Below are positions 15,796 through 24,290 of a stretch of 64,000 nucleotides of DNA, piece after piece; the stretch's first letter is position 1, and every line of letters starts with the position of its first letter. Position numbers and translations under genes: made by a program. Below the pieces are notes generated by a model. That model was not told the origin of the DNA, did not search any database, and saw nothing but the letters and a program-made list of their open reading frames with translations. The DNA is from Bacillus ectoiniformans (GTDB lineage Bacteria > Bacillota > Bacilli > Bacillales > Domibacillaceae): positions 1 to 64,000 of the forward strand of contig NZ_JAFBES010000007.1 in assembly GCF_016908875.1 (NCBI RefSeq), read 5' to 3'.

Positions 15796-17202
15796 GTGGT
15801 TTTCAGCAGCCTGCTGTTTATTTTTGTGTTTTTACCAACGATATTAACTGTATATTATTTATCACCAAGGTTTCTGAAAAACTTTGTGATATTTATAGGA
15901 AGCTTGGTTTTTTACGCATGGGGCGAGCCGGTGTATATTGTTCTGATGCTGTTTATTTCTGTGTTCGATTACATAAATGGCCGTCTCATTGAAAAGAATC
16001 GGGACAATAAAAAGACAGCCCGCTTCATCTTGATCATGTCGATTACGGTTGACCTCTTGATCCTTGGCTTTTTTAAATATTTTGGTTTTGCCGTGGCCAA
16101 CATCAGCGCACTGTTCGACCTCAACGTTATGGCCAAAGAACTTCCGCTTCCCATTGGGATCTCCTTTTACACATTTCAGTCGATTTCGTATGTAGTGGAC
16201 GTGTATCGCGGCAACGTGAAAGCGCAAAAGAATTATATTTCTTATGGAACCTACGTGACGATGTTTCCTCAATTGGTTGCGGGACCGATCATCAAATATA
16301 TTGATGTTTCTAAAGAGATTAACAACCGGAAAGAAAGTGTCGTCCTGTTCGGGGAAGGGGTTATGCTTTTCATTATCGGTCTTTCTAAAAAAGTGCTTCT
16401 AGCCAATAATATTGGGCTAGTGTGGACAAGTGTGAAGTCAACTCCGATGGATGAGGTGTCTGTATTAACCGCTTGGATTGGTATTTTAGCGTTTACATTC
16501 CAGATCTACTTTGATTTCAGCGGCTATTCTGATATGGCTAGAGGGCTTGGGAAAATGTTCGGATTTAACTTTATGCTGAACTTTAATTATCCATATATCT
16601 CAAGAAGTGTCACAGAATTTTGGAGAAGGTGGCATATTTCTTTAGGTACGTGGTTTAGGGAGTATGTATATATTCCGCTTGGTGGAAACCGCCGCGGGGC
16701 GCTGAATCAATACCGAAACTTATTCGTTGTTTGGTTTTTGACCGGGTTTTGGCACGGGGCCAGCTGGAATTTCGTTGTGTGGGGGTTGTATTTCGGCTTG
16801 TTCGTGACCATTGAAAAGATCTTTCTATTAAAATGGTTTGAAAAACTGCCGGCGTTTGCTGGGAGAATGTATACGATGCTGATTGTCATTATTGGCTGGG
16901 TGTTTTTTGAATACGATGTGCTGTCGGATGGGCTGAACTATATTGCTCTTATGTTCGGTTTAGCCGGAAATCCGTTCGTCGATTCTCACGCCATCTACTA
17001 TTTATATACAAATGCTCTTTTATTTATTGCTTTAATTGTGTGTTCGACGCCCTTTCTTAGAAATATCGCGTGGAAGTTTCAAGAGAAGGCTAAATTCACG
17101 AGCGGATTCGCGACTCCTGTGGTCTTTACGGTGCTGCTGTTCTTATGTGTCGCATTTCTCGTTACCTTAAGCTACAATCCGTTTTTGTATTTTAGATTCT
17201 AG
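15796..17202 (+). CDS. MBOAT-family O-acyltransferase (AlgI/PatA-like)
   Basis: A 468-aa polytopic membrane protein, GTG 15796 after AAGGTGGGA. Family signatures are FWRRWHISLGTWFREYVYIP and, near residue 320, FWHGASWNFVVWG with the invariant catalytic His. MBOAT proteins of this kind pass acetyl groups across the membrane for polysaccharide acetylation. In Bacillus anthracis related PatA proteins acetylate the secondary wall polysaccharide that holds SLH proteins, which would suit a window with six SLH genes; that link is inference. The partner gene lies 18 nt downstream. Confidence 0.92.
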   Translation: MVFSSLLFIFVFLPTILTVYYLSPRFLKNFVIFIGSLVFYAWGEPVYIVLMLFISVFDYINGRLIEKNRDNKKTARFILIMSITVDLLILGFFKYFGFAVANISALFDLNVMAKELPLPIGISFYTFQSISYVVDVYRGNVKAQKNYISYGTYVTMFPQLVAGPIIKYIDVSKEINNRKESVVLFGEGVMLFIIGLSKKVLLANNIGLVWTSVKSTPMDEVSVLTAWIGILAFTFQIYFDFSGYSDMARGLGKMFGFNFMLNFNYPYISRSVTEFWRRWHISLGTWFREYVYIPLGGNRRGALNQYRNLFVVWFLTGFWHGASWNFVVWGLYFGLFVTIEKIFLLKWFEKLPAFAGRMYTMLIVIIGWVFFEYDVLSDGLNYIALMFGLAGNPFVDSHAIYYLYTNALLFIALIVCSTPFLRNIAWKFQEKAKFTSGFATPVVFTVLLFLCVAFLVTLSYNPFLYFRF

Positions 17203-17220
17203 CTTGAATGAGGTGTTCAA

Positions 17221-19011
17221 TTGAGTAGATTAAAATGGTTTCAACGATATATGGTAAGCTTATGCATGCTTTTATTTATTTTAGGGGTCGTTTTATTAAA
17301 TGTGTCGACGCCTGACCGGGCTTTTTCTGATTCGGAAAATCGGGTGCTGGCGCAAAAGCCAGAGTTCACATTTGCTGGACTTTTTTCTGGAACGTACACG
17401 GAGGATTACGAGAAGTATTTATCAGATCAGTTCTCCATGAAAGATTTCTGGATGGGAGTCAAGACCGGTCTGGAAGAAAGAATTGGCAAGCAAGAATATA
17501 ATGGCGTTTACCTCGGCGGAGACGGTTATTTGCTGCAAGGTTATCAGCATCCTGATGAAGAAAGTTTGCAGGACAAAATTAAGGCATACAATTCTTTTCA
17601 AAAGCTGACGCCGGAAGTAAATAAATATTTTATGCTTGTTCCGACTGCAACAGAAGTGTACAAGGATCATTTGCCTCCTTATGCCCCTGTGGATAGCCAA
17701 ATGGAACTCATTAATCGTGTGACACAAGCATTAGATGAAAAAATTAAAGTTGTCGACGTGTCAGATACACTTTTATCTCATAAAAATGAAGAGCTTTTTT
17801 ATAAGACGGATCATCATTGGCGAACAATTGGCGCTTATTATGCCTATCGAAAATTTATGAAACAAACGGGAGAGGAGCCGCTTGCAGAACGAGATTTTAT
17901 GGCAGAAAGCGCTGCGGCAGATTTTTATGGATCGCTGTATTCGAAAAGTGGAATTAAGAATATAAGTCCAGACAGCATTCATCTGTATCACCCGAAACAA
18001 CCGAAGGAAAGCAGGATGGAATATACGGATGCAGAAGGCAAAGTCCAGACGCACCACTCGCTTTATTTCCCGGAAAATTTAAAGAAAAAAGACAAATATA
18101 CGGTGTTTCTAAATGGAAATCATCCGCTTGTCAAAATCAGTACAGACGGCGTGCCGAAGAAAAAGCTATTAATAATTAAGGATTCTTACGCGAATACGCT
18201 GATTCCTTTTTTAACCAATCATTACAGTGAGATTTTCGTTGTCGATCTTCGGTTTTATGGGGATAACTTAACGGAACTGATGCAAAAAAATCAGTTGAAC
18301 GAGATGTTGTTTCTTTATAACGTTAACACATTTACCGAGGATGCCTCGGTTCAAAGTCTAGTTGATTATATAGATATGGATTTCATCGAAGCAGAGCAAG
18401 AACGAAAGAAAGAAGAAGCTAGACTGGCTGCGCAAAAAGCGGCACTGAAAGAAAGTATGACGCCTAGATATAACTTTAAAGAGTATTTTGCCCAAGATGT
18501 ATTTATGGGAGACTCAATTACTGAAGCGGTTTCTCATTATGAAATATTGAATATGCCAAACGTCAACGCCAAAATGGGAATTAATATTAATGAAGCGGCG
18601 CGTGAGATTCCGAAGATAAAAGTCAAAAATCCTCGAAATATTTATTTACTGTACGGGGTGAATGACATGGATGATCGGATGCCGATCGATTGGTTCACTG
18701 GCCAATACCGGACTCTTGTGAGGATGACGAAAGCCCGTTATCCTAATGCTAGAATCTATGTGCAATCGGTTCTTCCAGTGGAACCAGCGGTGGAAAAAAG
18801 GACACCGCATACAAACAATGCGTTTATTAATCAATGCAATGCGGCACTTGAAAAGATGGCGGCTGAAGAGAAAGTGAACTATGTAAATATCAATCAATTA
18901 GTCACATTCGAACTAGAAGGAATCTATGAAGGCGACGGTAAACATTTCAAACGGCCGTTTTATAATATGTGGTTCAACTTCATGGTTGAACATACTGGCG
19001 GCGGGGAATAG
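17221..19011 (+). CDS. DHHW/AlgX-like protein fused to an SGNH hydrolase domain (PatB-like)
   Basis: A 596-aa membrane-anchored extracellular protein, TTG 17221 after GAGGTG. Residues 10-30 form a single membrane anchor. The N-terminal half has the DHHW motif (YKTDHHWRTIGAYYAY near residue 200) of AlgJ/AlgX-like acetyl-handling proteins. After a charged helix (EAEQERKKEEARLAAQKAA) comes an SGNH domain: MGDSITEA, LLYGVND, and DGKHF near the end. It probably carries out the final acetyl transfer to the wall polymer. Carrying both domains in one chain is notable. Confidence 0.85.
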   Translation: MSRLKWFQRYMVSLCMLLFILGVVLLNVSTPDRAFSDSENRVLAQKPEFTFAGLFSGTYTEDYEKYLSDQFSMKDFWMGVKTGLEERIGKQEYNGVYLGGDGYLLQGYQHPDEESLQDKIKAYNSFQKLTPEVNKYFMLVPTATEVYKDHLPPYAPVDSQMELINRVTQALDEKIKVVDVSDTLLSHKNEELFYKTDHHWRTIGAYYAYRKFMKQTGEEPLAERDFMAESAAADFYGSLYSKSGIKNISPDSIHLYHPKQPKESRMEYTDAEGKVQTHHSLYFPENLKKKDKYTVFLNGNHPLVKISTDGVPKKKLLIIKDSYANTLIPFLTNHYSEIFVVDLRFYGDNLTELMQKNQLNEMLFLYNVNTFTEDASVQSLVDYIDMDFIEAEQERKKEEARLAAQKAALKESMTPRYNFKEYFAQDVFMGDSITEAVSHYEILNMPNVNAKMGININEAAREIPKIKVKNPRNIYLLYGVNDMDDRMPIDWFTGQYRTLVRMTKARYPNARIYVQSVLPVEPAVEKRTPHTNNAFINQCNAALEKMAAEEKVNYVNINQLVTFELEGIYEGDGKHFKRPFYNMWFNFMVEHTGGGE

Positions 19012-19037
19012 GAAAAACGCAACATTATAGTAGACGG

Positions 19038-19067
19038 ACACCATTCATGATGAGTGGTGTTTTTTTC
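19038..19067 (+). terminator. intrinsic terminator of the O-acetylation cluster
   Basis: A 10-bp stem ACACCATTCA/TGAGTGGTGT with a 3-nt loop and seven T. Confidence 0.9.
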
Positions 19068-19082
19068 TATGATGGAGATTTT

Positions 19083-19192
19083 CTATTAGAGAAGTGAGCT
19101 GGTAGATGGCGGAAATTGGCTGATAAATGGCAAAGCGCCGATGGAACTCCGGAAACCGCCGATAGAAGGCCAAAACCCGCCGTTAGACCCAC
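19083..19192. repeat. degenerate 21-bp tandem repeat (GCCGATAGAA type), six units
   Basis: Anchors at 19085, 19101, 19122, 19140, 19161 and 19182 give spacings of 16, 21, 18, 21 and 21. Unit sequence is close to the repeats at 13785 and 10605. It begins about 15 bp after a terminator. A long open frame through it is an artefact of the 21-bp (7-codon) period. Confidence 0.68.
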
Positions 19193-19253
19193 TCTGAGTA
19201 GTTTGCTTATCAAGAAATATGGTATGCTTTTTAAAAAAGAGCGAGGTTTGCGG

Positions 19254-20525
19254 ATGTTTAAGCAATGGATGGTGCAAATGAGAGAAAAAATTTGGCTCAC
19301 TCCGGCCATATACAGTTTGTTGGCAACGCTTTTAGCTACAGTGGTCGCACTCGTCGACTTCTTCTGGACGTTAAAGCTGGATCGGGTGCTGCCGTCCATA
19401 TTTGTGACGGAGATTGAACTCGCTCAAACGATTTTAAGTGGATTGGCTGCATCGTTGCTAACGATGACCACCTTTACTTTTTCTACTATTATGATCGTCT
19501 TGACAACGTATGCGTCTCAATTTTCTCCAAGAACAATTAAGAATTTTATGAATGACCGCATGACACTGCGCGTGCTTGGAATCTTTATCGGTGGGTTTAT
19601 TTATCCAACGTTATCACTGTTATTCATGAGAAATTCCCTTGAGGGGCAGTCTGTCATTGCCGGAGTAGTTGGGGTGATTGTGGCCATTGTTTGTCTGTTC
19701 TTCTTCGCGATTTTCATCCATCATGTCGCGACGAATATTCAGGTTAGTAATTTAGTCAATCGGCTGGCGGAGGATGCTGATGAAGTAATTGAGCATTATA
19801 GAAAGCAATTGAATGAACAACAAACTGTACCTTTCCATAAAGAAGATTGGCAGGTGCCTGATTCTTCCTTTCGAGTGCTGGCGCAATCGTATGGGTATAT
19901 TCAATCGGTGGATTTACAGAGTCTGTTAACGTTAGCTGCTAAACACGAGCTCTATATTGAAGTCAATGAAACGATCGGCTGTTATGTTCACGAAATGACG
20001 CCGTTTTTAACTGTTTATGCAGAGAATGAACGTCTATTGTCAGCAAAAGAAATCGACTTTTGTTCCTGTTTTCTCATTGGCAAAGAGAGAGATGTTCATC
20101 AAGATCCAGTCTTTGCCCTGCAAAAGATAGTTGAAGTCGCATTGAGAGCAATCTCTCCAGGCATTAATGATCCGAACACGGCGAATGACTGTATTCGTCA
20201 TTTAGGCAGATTAATTGGTGATATCAGTTACCTGCCGGATGATGGGTGGGTGTGCCTCGACCATGAAAATAGAGCACGCATTCGCTGGAAGATTCCCGCA
20301 TTTAAAGAAGTCATTTATAAAACCTACTATCAGCTACGGTATTATGGGAAAGAAGACATTTCAGTTATTCTCGCTTTGCTGGATTCACTGGACTATGCGA
20401 AGGAGCGGGCGCCTGAATCAAGAAAGTCCATCATTACTAATACTAGAACAAATGTGATTAAACAAATTGACTTCGATCAGCTAGGAGCAGCCGACCGTGA
20501 TTATTTAGTGAGAAAGCTGGAGTGA
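19254..20525 (+). CDS. DUF2254 membrane protein
   Basis: A 423-aa integral membrane protein. I chose ATG 19254; the frame is open further upstream, but that part reads through the tandem repeat. Four hydrophobic segments fill the first 170 residues, with the DUF2254 marks LTMTTFTFSTIMIVLTTYAS and FSPRTI, then a soluble C-terminal half with SPGINDPNTANDCIRHLG. The family is widespread in bacteria and its function is not established. It is a single-gene unit. Confidence 0.85.
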   Translation: MFKQWMVQMREKIWLTPAIYSLLATLLATVVALVDFFWTLKLDRVLPSIFVTEIELAQTILSGLAASLLTMTTFTFSTIMIVLTTYASQFSPRTIKNFMNDRMTLRVLGIFIGGFIYPTLSLLFMRNSLEGQSVIAGVVGVIVAIVCLFFFAIFIHHVATNIQVSNLVNRLAEDADEVIEHYRKQLNEQQTVPFHKEDWQVPDSSFRVLAQSYGYIQSVDLQSLLTLAAKHELYIEVNETIGCYVHEMTPFLTVYAENERLLSAKEIDFCSCFLIGKERDVHQDPVFALQKIVEVALRAISPGINDPNTANDCIRHLGRLIGDISYLPDDGWVCLDHENRARIRWKIPAFKEVIYKTYYQLRYYGKEDISVILALLDSLDYAKERAPESRKSIITNTRTNVIKQIDFDQLGAADRDYLVRKLE

Positions 20526-20586
20526 AAGGTGCCAGACCCCCTGTGCGTTGACGCATTAACGCACCGGGGGTCTGGCACCTTTTTTG
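20526..20586 (+). terminator. long palindromic terminator, dispersed repeat copy 1
   Basis: AAGGTGCCAGACCCCC pairs with its complement across an inner GTGCGTT/AACGCAC arm, followed by six T. The same element occurs in the opposite orientation at 26704-26759, so it works as a terminator but is also a dispersed repeat. Confidence 0.9.
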
Positions 20587-20595
20587 ACTTTACAA

Positions 20596-20811
20596 TTAGT
20601 CCTCCACCAATTCATGACATTTTGGGCATGAAATAAATGAATCCTCTGTGTGAAAGCCGACAAATCCATGTGTAAGTTCTTGCAGCTCCCAAATCGTCTC
20701 CCATTCCACTTCAAATTCATATTGGCAAGGCTTGCAGTAAAAGCTGCACGTGCCAAAGTCTTCTTTCTTCTGTTTCTTTTTTCTTTGTTTACGCTGGTTT
20801 TTAACGATCAT
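20596..20811 (-). CDS. small zinc-ribbon protein
   Basis: A 71-aa protein. ATG at 20811 has AAAGGAG 7 nt upstream on the minus strand, which supports it as a real gene. A very basic N-terminus (KNQRKQRKKKQKK) is followed by two CxxC knuckles, CKPC and CPKC, spaced about 35 residues apart, typical of a zinc ribbon. It could bind nucleic acid, but no specific family is recognised. Confidence 0.7.
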   Translation of the reverse strand: MIVKNQRKQRKKKQKKEDFGTCSFYCKPCQYEFEVEWETIWELQELTHGFVGFHTEDSFISCPKCHELVED

Positions 20812-20912
20812 TGCTCTCTCCTTTTTTCATTGCTTTATCTAGTTCATTTATTAAAGGGGAACTTACAGCAGATCTAATTAAGTTTAAACGTTCTTAAAAA
20901 ATTTTTCATCCT

Positions 20913-20942
20913 TTGGAGGCTATATAGCTGAGGTGGTATAAT
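20913..20942 (+). promoter_or_regulatory. promoter of the HEPN/MNT pair
   Basis: TTGGAG (20913-20918), an 18-nt spacer and TATAAT (20937-20942). The -10 element overlaps an ATG at 20941, which argues against that codon as the translation start. Confidence 0.6.
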
Positions 20943-20970
20943 GACTGAAAAGAAATCCAAGGAGCGGGTA

Positions 20971-21378
20971 GTGTTTATGGATGAAATGAAAGAAATACGC
21001 TGGAAGCAACGATTTGAAAATTTTGAAAAATCTTATATGCTGCTGGAAAAGTACGCTGAATTAGAAGTGAAAAATGAACTAGAGAGAGCGGGTATTATTC
21101 AATTTTTTGAAATGACGATTGAATTAAGCTGGAAAGTTTTAAAAGATTATCTGGAAGCCCAAGGGTACGTGATTAAAACTCCGAGAGAAAGTATTAAGCA
21201 AGCTTTTCAAATTGAACTGATCGTAGATGGACACGGGTGGTTAGAAGCATTGTCTAAACGAAATTTAACTTCACATACCTATGATGATGAACTTGCAGAA
21301 AAGCTAGTAAAAGAAATTAAGCGACATTACCTGCCTCTGTTAAAACATTTGTACAACAAATTAAAAGAGGAGTTATAA
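20971..21378 (+). CDS. HEPN-like nucleotidyltransferase substrate-binding protein (HI0074 family)
   Basis: A 135-aa helical protein. GTG 20971 has AAGGAG six nt upstream; the ATG at 20941 falls within the -10 box. The fold marks are RFENFEKSYMLLEKY, then FFEMTIELSWKVLKDYLE, and a C-terminal NLTSHTYDDELAEKL. Members of this family pair with a minimal nucleotidyltransferase encoded next door, as here, 2 nt downstream. Many HEPN/MNT pairs act as toxin-antitoxin modules, with MNT modifying the HEPN protein; the classic HEPN RNase motif R-x4-6-H is not obvious here, so a toxin role is uncertain. Confidence 0.8.
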   Translation: MFMDEMKEIRWKQRFENFEKSYMLLEKYAELEVKNELERAGIIQFFEMTIELSWKVLKDYLEAQGYVIKTPRESIKQAFQIELIVDGHGWLEALSKRNLTSHTYDDELAEKLVKEIKRHYLPLLKHLYNKLKEEL

Positions 21379-21380
21379 TA

Positions 21381-21686
21381 ATGTTTGGTTTATTAGAGCG
21401 AGACATTCGATATATCAAACAGGCATTAGGCTCTTTTGATGAAATTGAGCGTGCCGTTATTTTTGGCAGCCGAGCAATGGGAAATTATAAGAAAGGCTCA
21501 GATGTGGATCTGGCGATTATAGGGACTCGAATCACACCAGAAGTACTGTATGGTTTAACGGAACTTTTAAATGAGGAATATCCATTGCCGTATTTCTTTG
21601 ATATTCTCGACTATCATACAATTTCAAACCAAAAGTTAATTGAACATATTGACCAAGAAGGAAAAGAAATCTATATAAAGAGTTAA
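21381..21686 (+). CDS. minimal nucleotidyltransferase (MNT), partner of the HEPN protein
   Basis: A 101-aa protein with the polymerase-beta type motif FGSRAMGNYKKGSDVDLAI: GS at the start of the loop and the Asp pair D-x-D binding metal. It starts at ATG 21381, 2 nt after the HEPN stop, so translation is probably coupled. MNT proteins transfer nucleotides, often AMP, to a partner protein. A hairpin terminator follows. Confidence 0.85.
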   Translation: MFGLLERDIRYIKQALGSFDEIERAVIFGSRAMGNYKKGSDVDLAIIGTRITPEVLYGLTELLNEEYPLPYFFDILDYHTISNQKLIEHIDQEGKEIYIKS

Positions 21687-21701
21687 AGTGCTTTTTACAA
21701 G

Positions 21702-21754
21702 TGCCTGCTTCACTGTTGCAGTAAATTATGACTGCAGCAGTGGGCAGGCATTTT
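21702..21754 (+). terminator. terminator after the HEPN/MNT pair
   Basis: TGCCTGC/GCAGGCA, CACTG/CAGTG and GCAGT/ACTGC arms stack in one imperfect hairpin, followed by TTTTG. Confidence 0.75.
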
Positions 21755-21818
21755 GTATGCTTACTGATTTCTTTTATACATGATACAATTTTAAAAAAGA
21801 GAATCGGAGGAATAAAGC

Positions 21819-23957
21819 GTGGCAATCGGACGGAATGAACCATGCCCATGTGGCAGTGGCAAGAAATATAAGCAGTGCTGTTTGAAAAAGGAAAAGGTAG
21901 TGGAACTTGGGCAAGTGAAGCGCGATCATTTTTTTCAGATGAAGCAAAAGCTGAGTGAACGATTAGCTGAGAAAGTGATTGGTTATTATTCTTTTCAGGA
22001 GTATCAGTCGCTCATGAACAATTTTAAGAAACGGACAGGCGTCCGTGACATCCCAGATGGTTATGCGCATCACTGGCTGATGTTTTTTTACCGGCATCCT
22101 GCGTTTAATGGTTTGCGAGGGATTGAGTGGTTTAACAAAAATTGGGGCCAAAGAGACGAACCGGCGCTAAGAAGAATGGCACAAACGTGGGAATCACTCG
22201 TGCCGCGCTTGATTCAGCATGTGGATTATGATCAAAATGGTGTGGTGGTAGAGGATCTGTTTACGAATGACCGTTTCCATATGCCTTACTGTGAAACATT
22301 GTTTGAATATCAGCCTTGGGCCGGCACATTTTGCTTATTAGAGGAATTGGATGGCAGCTATTATATGAACGGTGTAACCGCGATCGTAGGACCAGACCAT
22401 TTGCACAGGGCTGAAGATCACCTGAAGAGTCATCTACAGGAAACTGGTGAGTCTTATGAAAGTGCAGCAATTGATCTCTTTCCAGAACTGACTGGCGAAC
22501 TATTAAGGAAGCGGGTGTTGAAAGAGGGAGAAGCACATGAAGTAGTAAGTTCTACGCTCTATTATTCTATGGATGATGTCGATGCAGTCATGAGTGAAGT
22601 TCACCGCACAGGCCGTTTGGAAATGAATGAGTGGGATGGCCACAGCGGCAAAGGCGGTCTTGTGTCACAACGCTATCGATATGAAGATAATTTGGCTAAG
22701 GGTTCCGTGTATTTGGATGAAGTGGATGGGATCATTGAGATAGAGGAAAGTCAGCTGACATTTCAATCGTTTCACTCTAAGGCAATAGCCGACTTTGAAC
22801 ATTTATTAAGCAATATTCCGCAAGCACATCATGTGAAAACGGAGGAAGAGCGTAAAATGCTGCCGGTCAAAGTTCAAGCGAGCTCCTACAGCATCGCAAT
22901 GGATGAGGGGGTTCCACCGGTTTTTACCCAATTTGCTCATAAAATGCTTCTATTGAAAGAACTCGATCTGCCGCTTCCCCAGTTTAAAGGAAAATCACCG
23001 GCAGAGATGGCTGCTTTAAAGAAATATTTCGAACTTGAGCGCTGGGTGCAATCACATGAATATGCGAGCTTCCATGCAACTAAACGGGAAACACCACAAA
23101 AGTGGACAGCCGATTTTAATCAATTAAGAAAGGCGTTAAACTTGCCGCTTTCACCGTTTACGACCCTTCGTGAGCAAAGAGAGTCCAGGCTGATTCAGCT
23201 CACTGAGGACATTCATTGGTCGCAGGATGAGATTCTGATGTGGGAAGAATTGGGTCTCCCTGCTCATGAAAGGCAAAGCCCTTATGCTCGCGATTTATTA
23301 ACATTTTTCCAAGAAAAAGGGGCGGGGAGATCCCCGAATACGTTTTATAAATACCGTCTTGGCGTCGAGGTGCTTTCTTTCTTTTTCGTAGAAGAAGAGA
23401 TTGGTCAGCCGCAACACTTAACGGCTGATCAATGGGCAGCCCTGATTTCTTATTACTATTTAGAATTTAATTCAGATGCGACGCATAATCAGGCAAAGGG
23501 CTTCTTCACGGCAGTGAAAAGCTTTGCGGCGTGGCTTGACCGCACATATGGAACGAAGCATGGACCGGTGGTGAAGCAGCTTGTGAAAGAAATGGAACCA
23601 GATATTTTAGGGGCGATTACCATTCTTGAAACATACACTCCGTATCGTGAGCGAAGGTACGACTTTGGTCCAAGTATGGGCGAGTTTCGCCGGGTGTTTG
23701 AATCAGGAGAGATTCCGGCTGTTACTGAGAAAGGCTATTTCCGAGTGCAATCAGTGACTTCAACTTATATGAATCTAGTGAAAATAGGTGAAGCTGGCCG
23801 TAAATATAAAACAACAATAAAAAAAGAAGTTCGGTCTCTCATGCAGCCTGGGATGACTATAGCAGGAAAACTGTCTCAAAAAACGAATTGGAAGGTCTAC
23901 AGTATCGAGACCGTCTACCCGAAACAAGCCGCTCCTTATATAGATTTTCTTGAATAA
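21819..23957 (+). CDS. large SEC-C motif protein
   Basis: A 712-aa cytoplasmic protein, GTG 21819 after CGGAGGAA. Residues 4-22 are a SEC-C zinc motif (RNEPCPCGSGKKYKQCC), the same zinc finger found at the C-terminus of SecA. No other catalytic motif is clear. Residues about 480-620 (FFQEKGAGRSPNTFYKYRLG) resemble the N-terminal SAM-like arm-binding region of tyrosine recombinases, but no recombinase active site follows. Similar long SEC-C proteins occur in Bacillaceae with unknown function. Confidence 0.75.
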   Translation: MAIGRNEPCPCGSGKKYKQCCLKKEKVVELGQVKRDHFFQMKQKLSERLAEKVIGYYSFQEYQSLMNNFKKRTGVRDIPDGYAHHWLMFFYRHPAFNGLRGIEWFNKNWGQRDEPALRRMAQTWESLVPRLIQHVDYDQNGVVVEDLFTNDRFHMPYCETLFEYQPWAGTFCLLEELDGSYYMNGVTAIVGPDHLHRAEDHLKSHLQETGESYESAAIDLFPELTGELLRKRVLKEGEAHEVVSSTLYYSMDDVDAVMSEVHRTGRLEMNEWDGHSGKGGLVSQRYRYEDNLAKGSVYLDEVDGIIEIEESQLTFQSFHSKAIADFEHLLSNIPQAHHVKTEEERKMLPVKVQASSYSIAMDEGVPPVFTQFAHKMLLLKELDLPLPQFKGKSPAEMAALKKYFELERWVQSHEYASFHATKRETPQKWTADFNQLRKALNLPLSPFTTLREQRESRLIQLTEDIHWSQDEILMWEELGLPAHERQSPYARDLLTFFQEKGAGRSPNTFYKYRLGVEVLSFFFVEEEIGQPQHLTADQWAALISYYYLEFNSDATHNQAKGFFTAVKSFAAWLDRTYGTKHGPVVKQLVKEMEPDILGAITILETYTPYRERRYDFGPSMGEFRRVFESGEIPAVTEKGYFRVQSVTSTYMNLVKIGEAGRKYKTTIKKEVRSLMQPGMTIAGKLSQKTNWKVYSIETVYPKQAAPYIDFLE

Positions 23958-23965
23958 AATAATTG

Positions 23966-24012
23966 CACCCATGCCTTAATAGTTAAAACTCTTAAGGGGT
24001 GGGTGTTTTTTT
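23966..24012 (+). terminator. intrinsic terminator
   Basis: CACCCA/TGGGTG and CCTTAA/TTAAGG arms in one hairpin followed by seven T. Confidence 0.85.
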
Positions 24013-24069
24013 AATGATAATGTTAGTGATGTGTACAAAGAATAATTTGTTGAGTTGAAAAGGTAAATT

Positions 24070-24142
24070 GTTGATAGATGGCGAATAGTCACTAGAAGTT
24101 CAGGACTCGCTGATAGAACCTTTCCGGCTAGTCAATAGACTG
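24070..24142. repeat. degenerate about 21-bp repeat in the gap before the cyclase gene
   Basis: Anchors at 24073 (GATAG), 24091 (ACTAG), 24112 (GATAG) and 24134 (AATAG), spacings 18, 21 and 22. The rest of the gap 24013-24290 shows only an ATTG-rich inverted repeat near 24197 and no clear promoter. Confidence 0.5.
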
Positions 24143-24290
24143 TTTCTCTTTTAAACTAAACAACAAACCCGTTCATCATCCATCACCGTCTGAGCAATAT
24201 ACGAATATTGTCGGAAATTGTTGCAATTTTCACTAAATTGTAGGTTAATAGAACTATATAGATCATTTTTAATTAGAAGGGGGAGAGTGT

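Noticed and set aside
19116..19253. N-terminal extension of the DUF2254 protein to 19116
   Set aside because: The extra residues are a translation of the 21-bp repeat, without a ribosome site; ATG 19254 begins a normal membrane protein.
20941..20970. ATG 20941 as the start of the HEPN gene
   Set aside because: It overlaps a good TATAAT -10 element; GTG 20971 has AAGGAG at ideal spacing.
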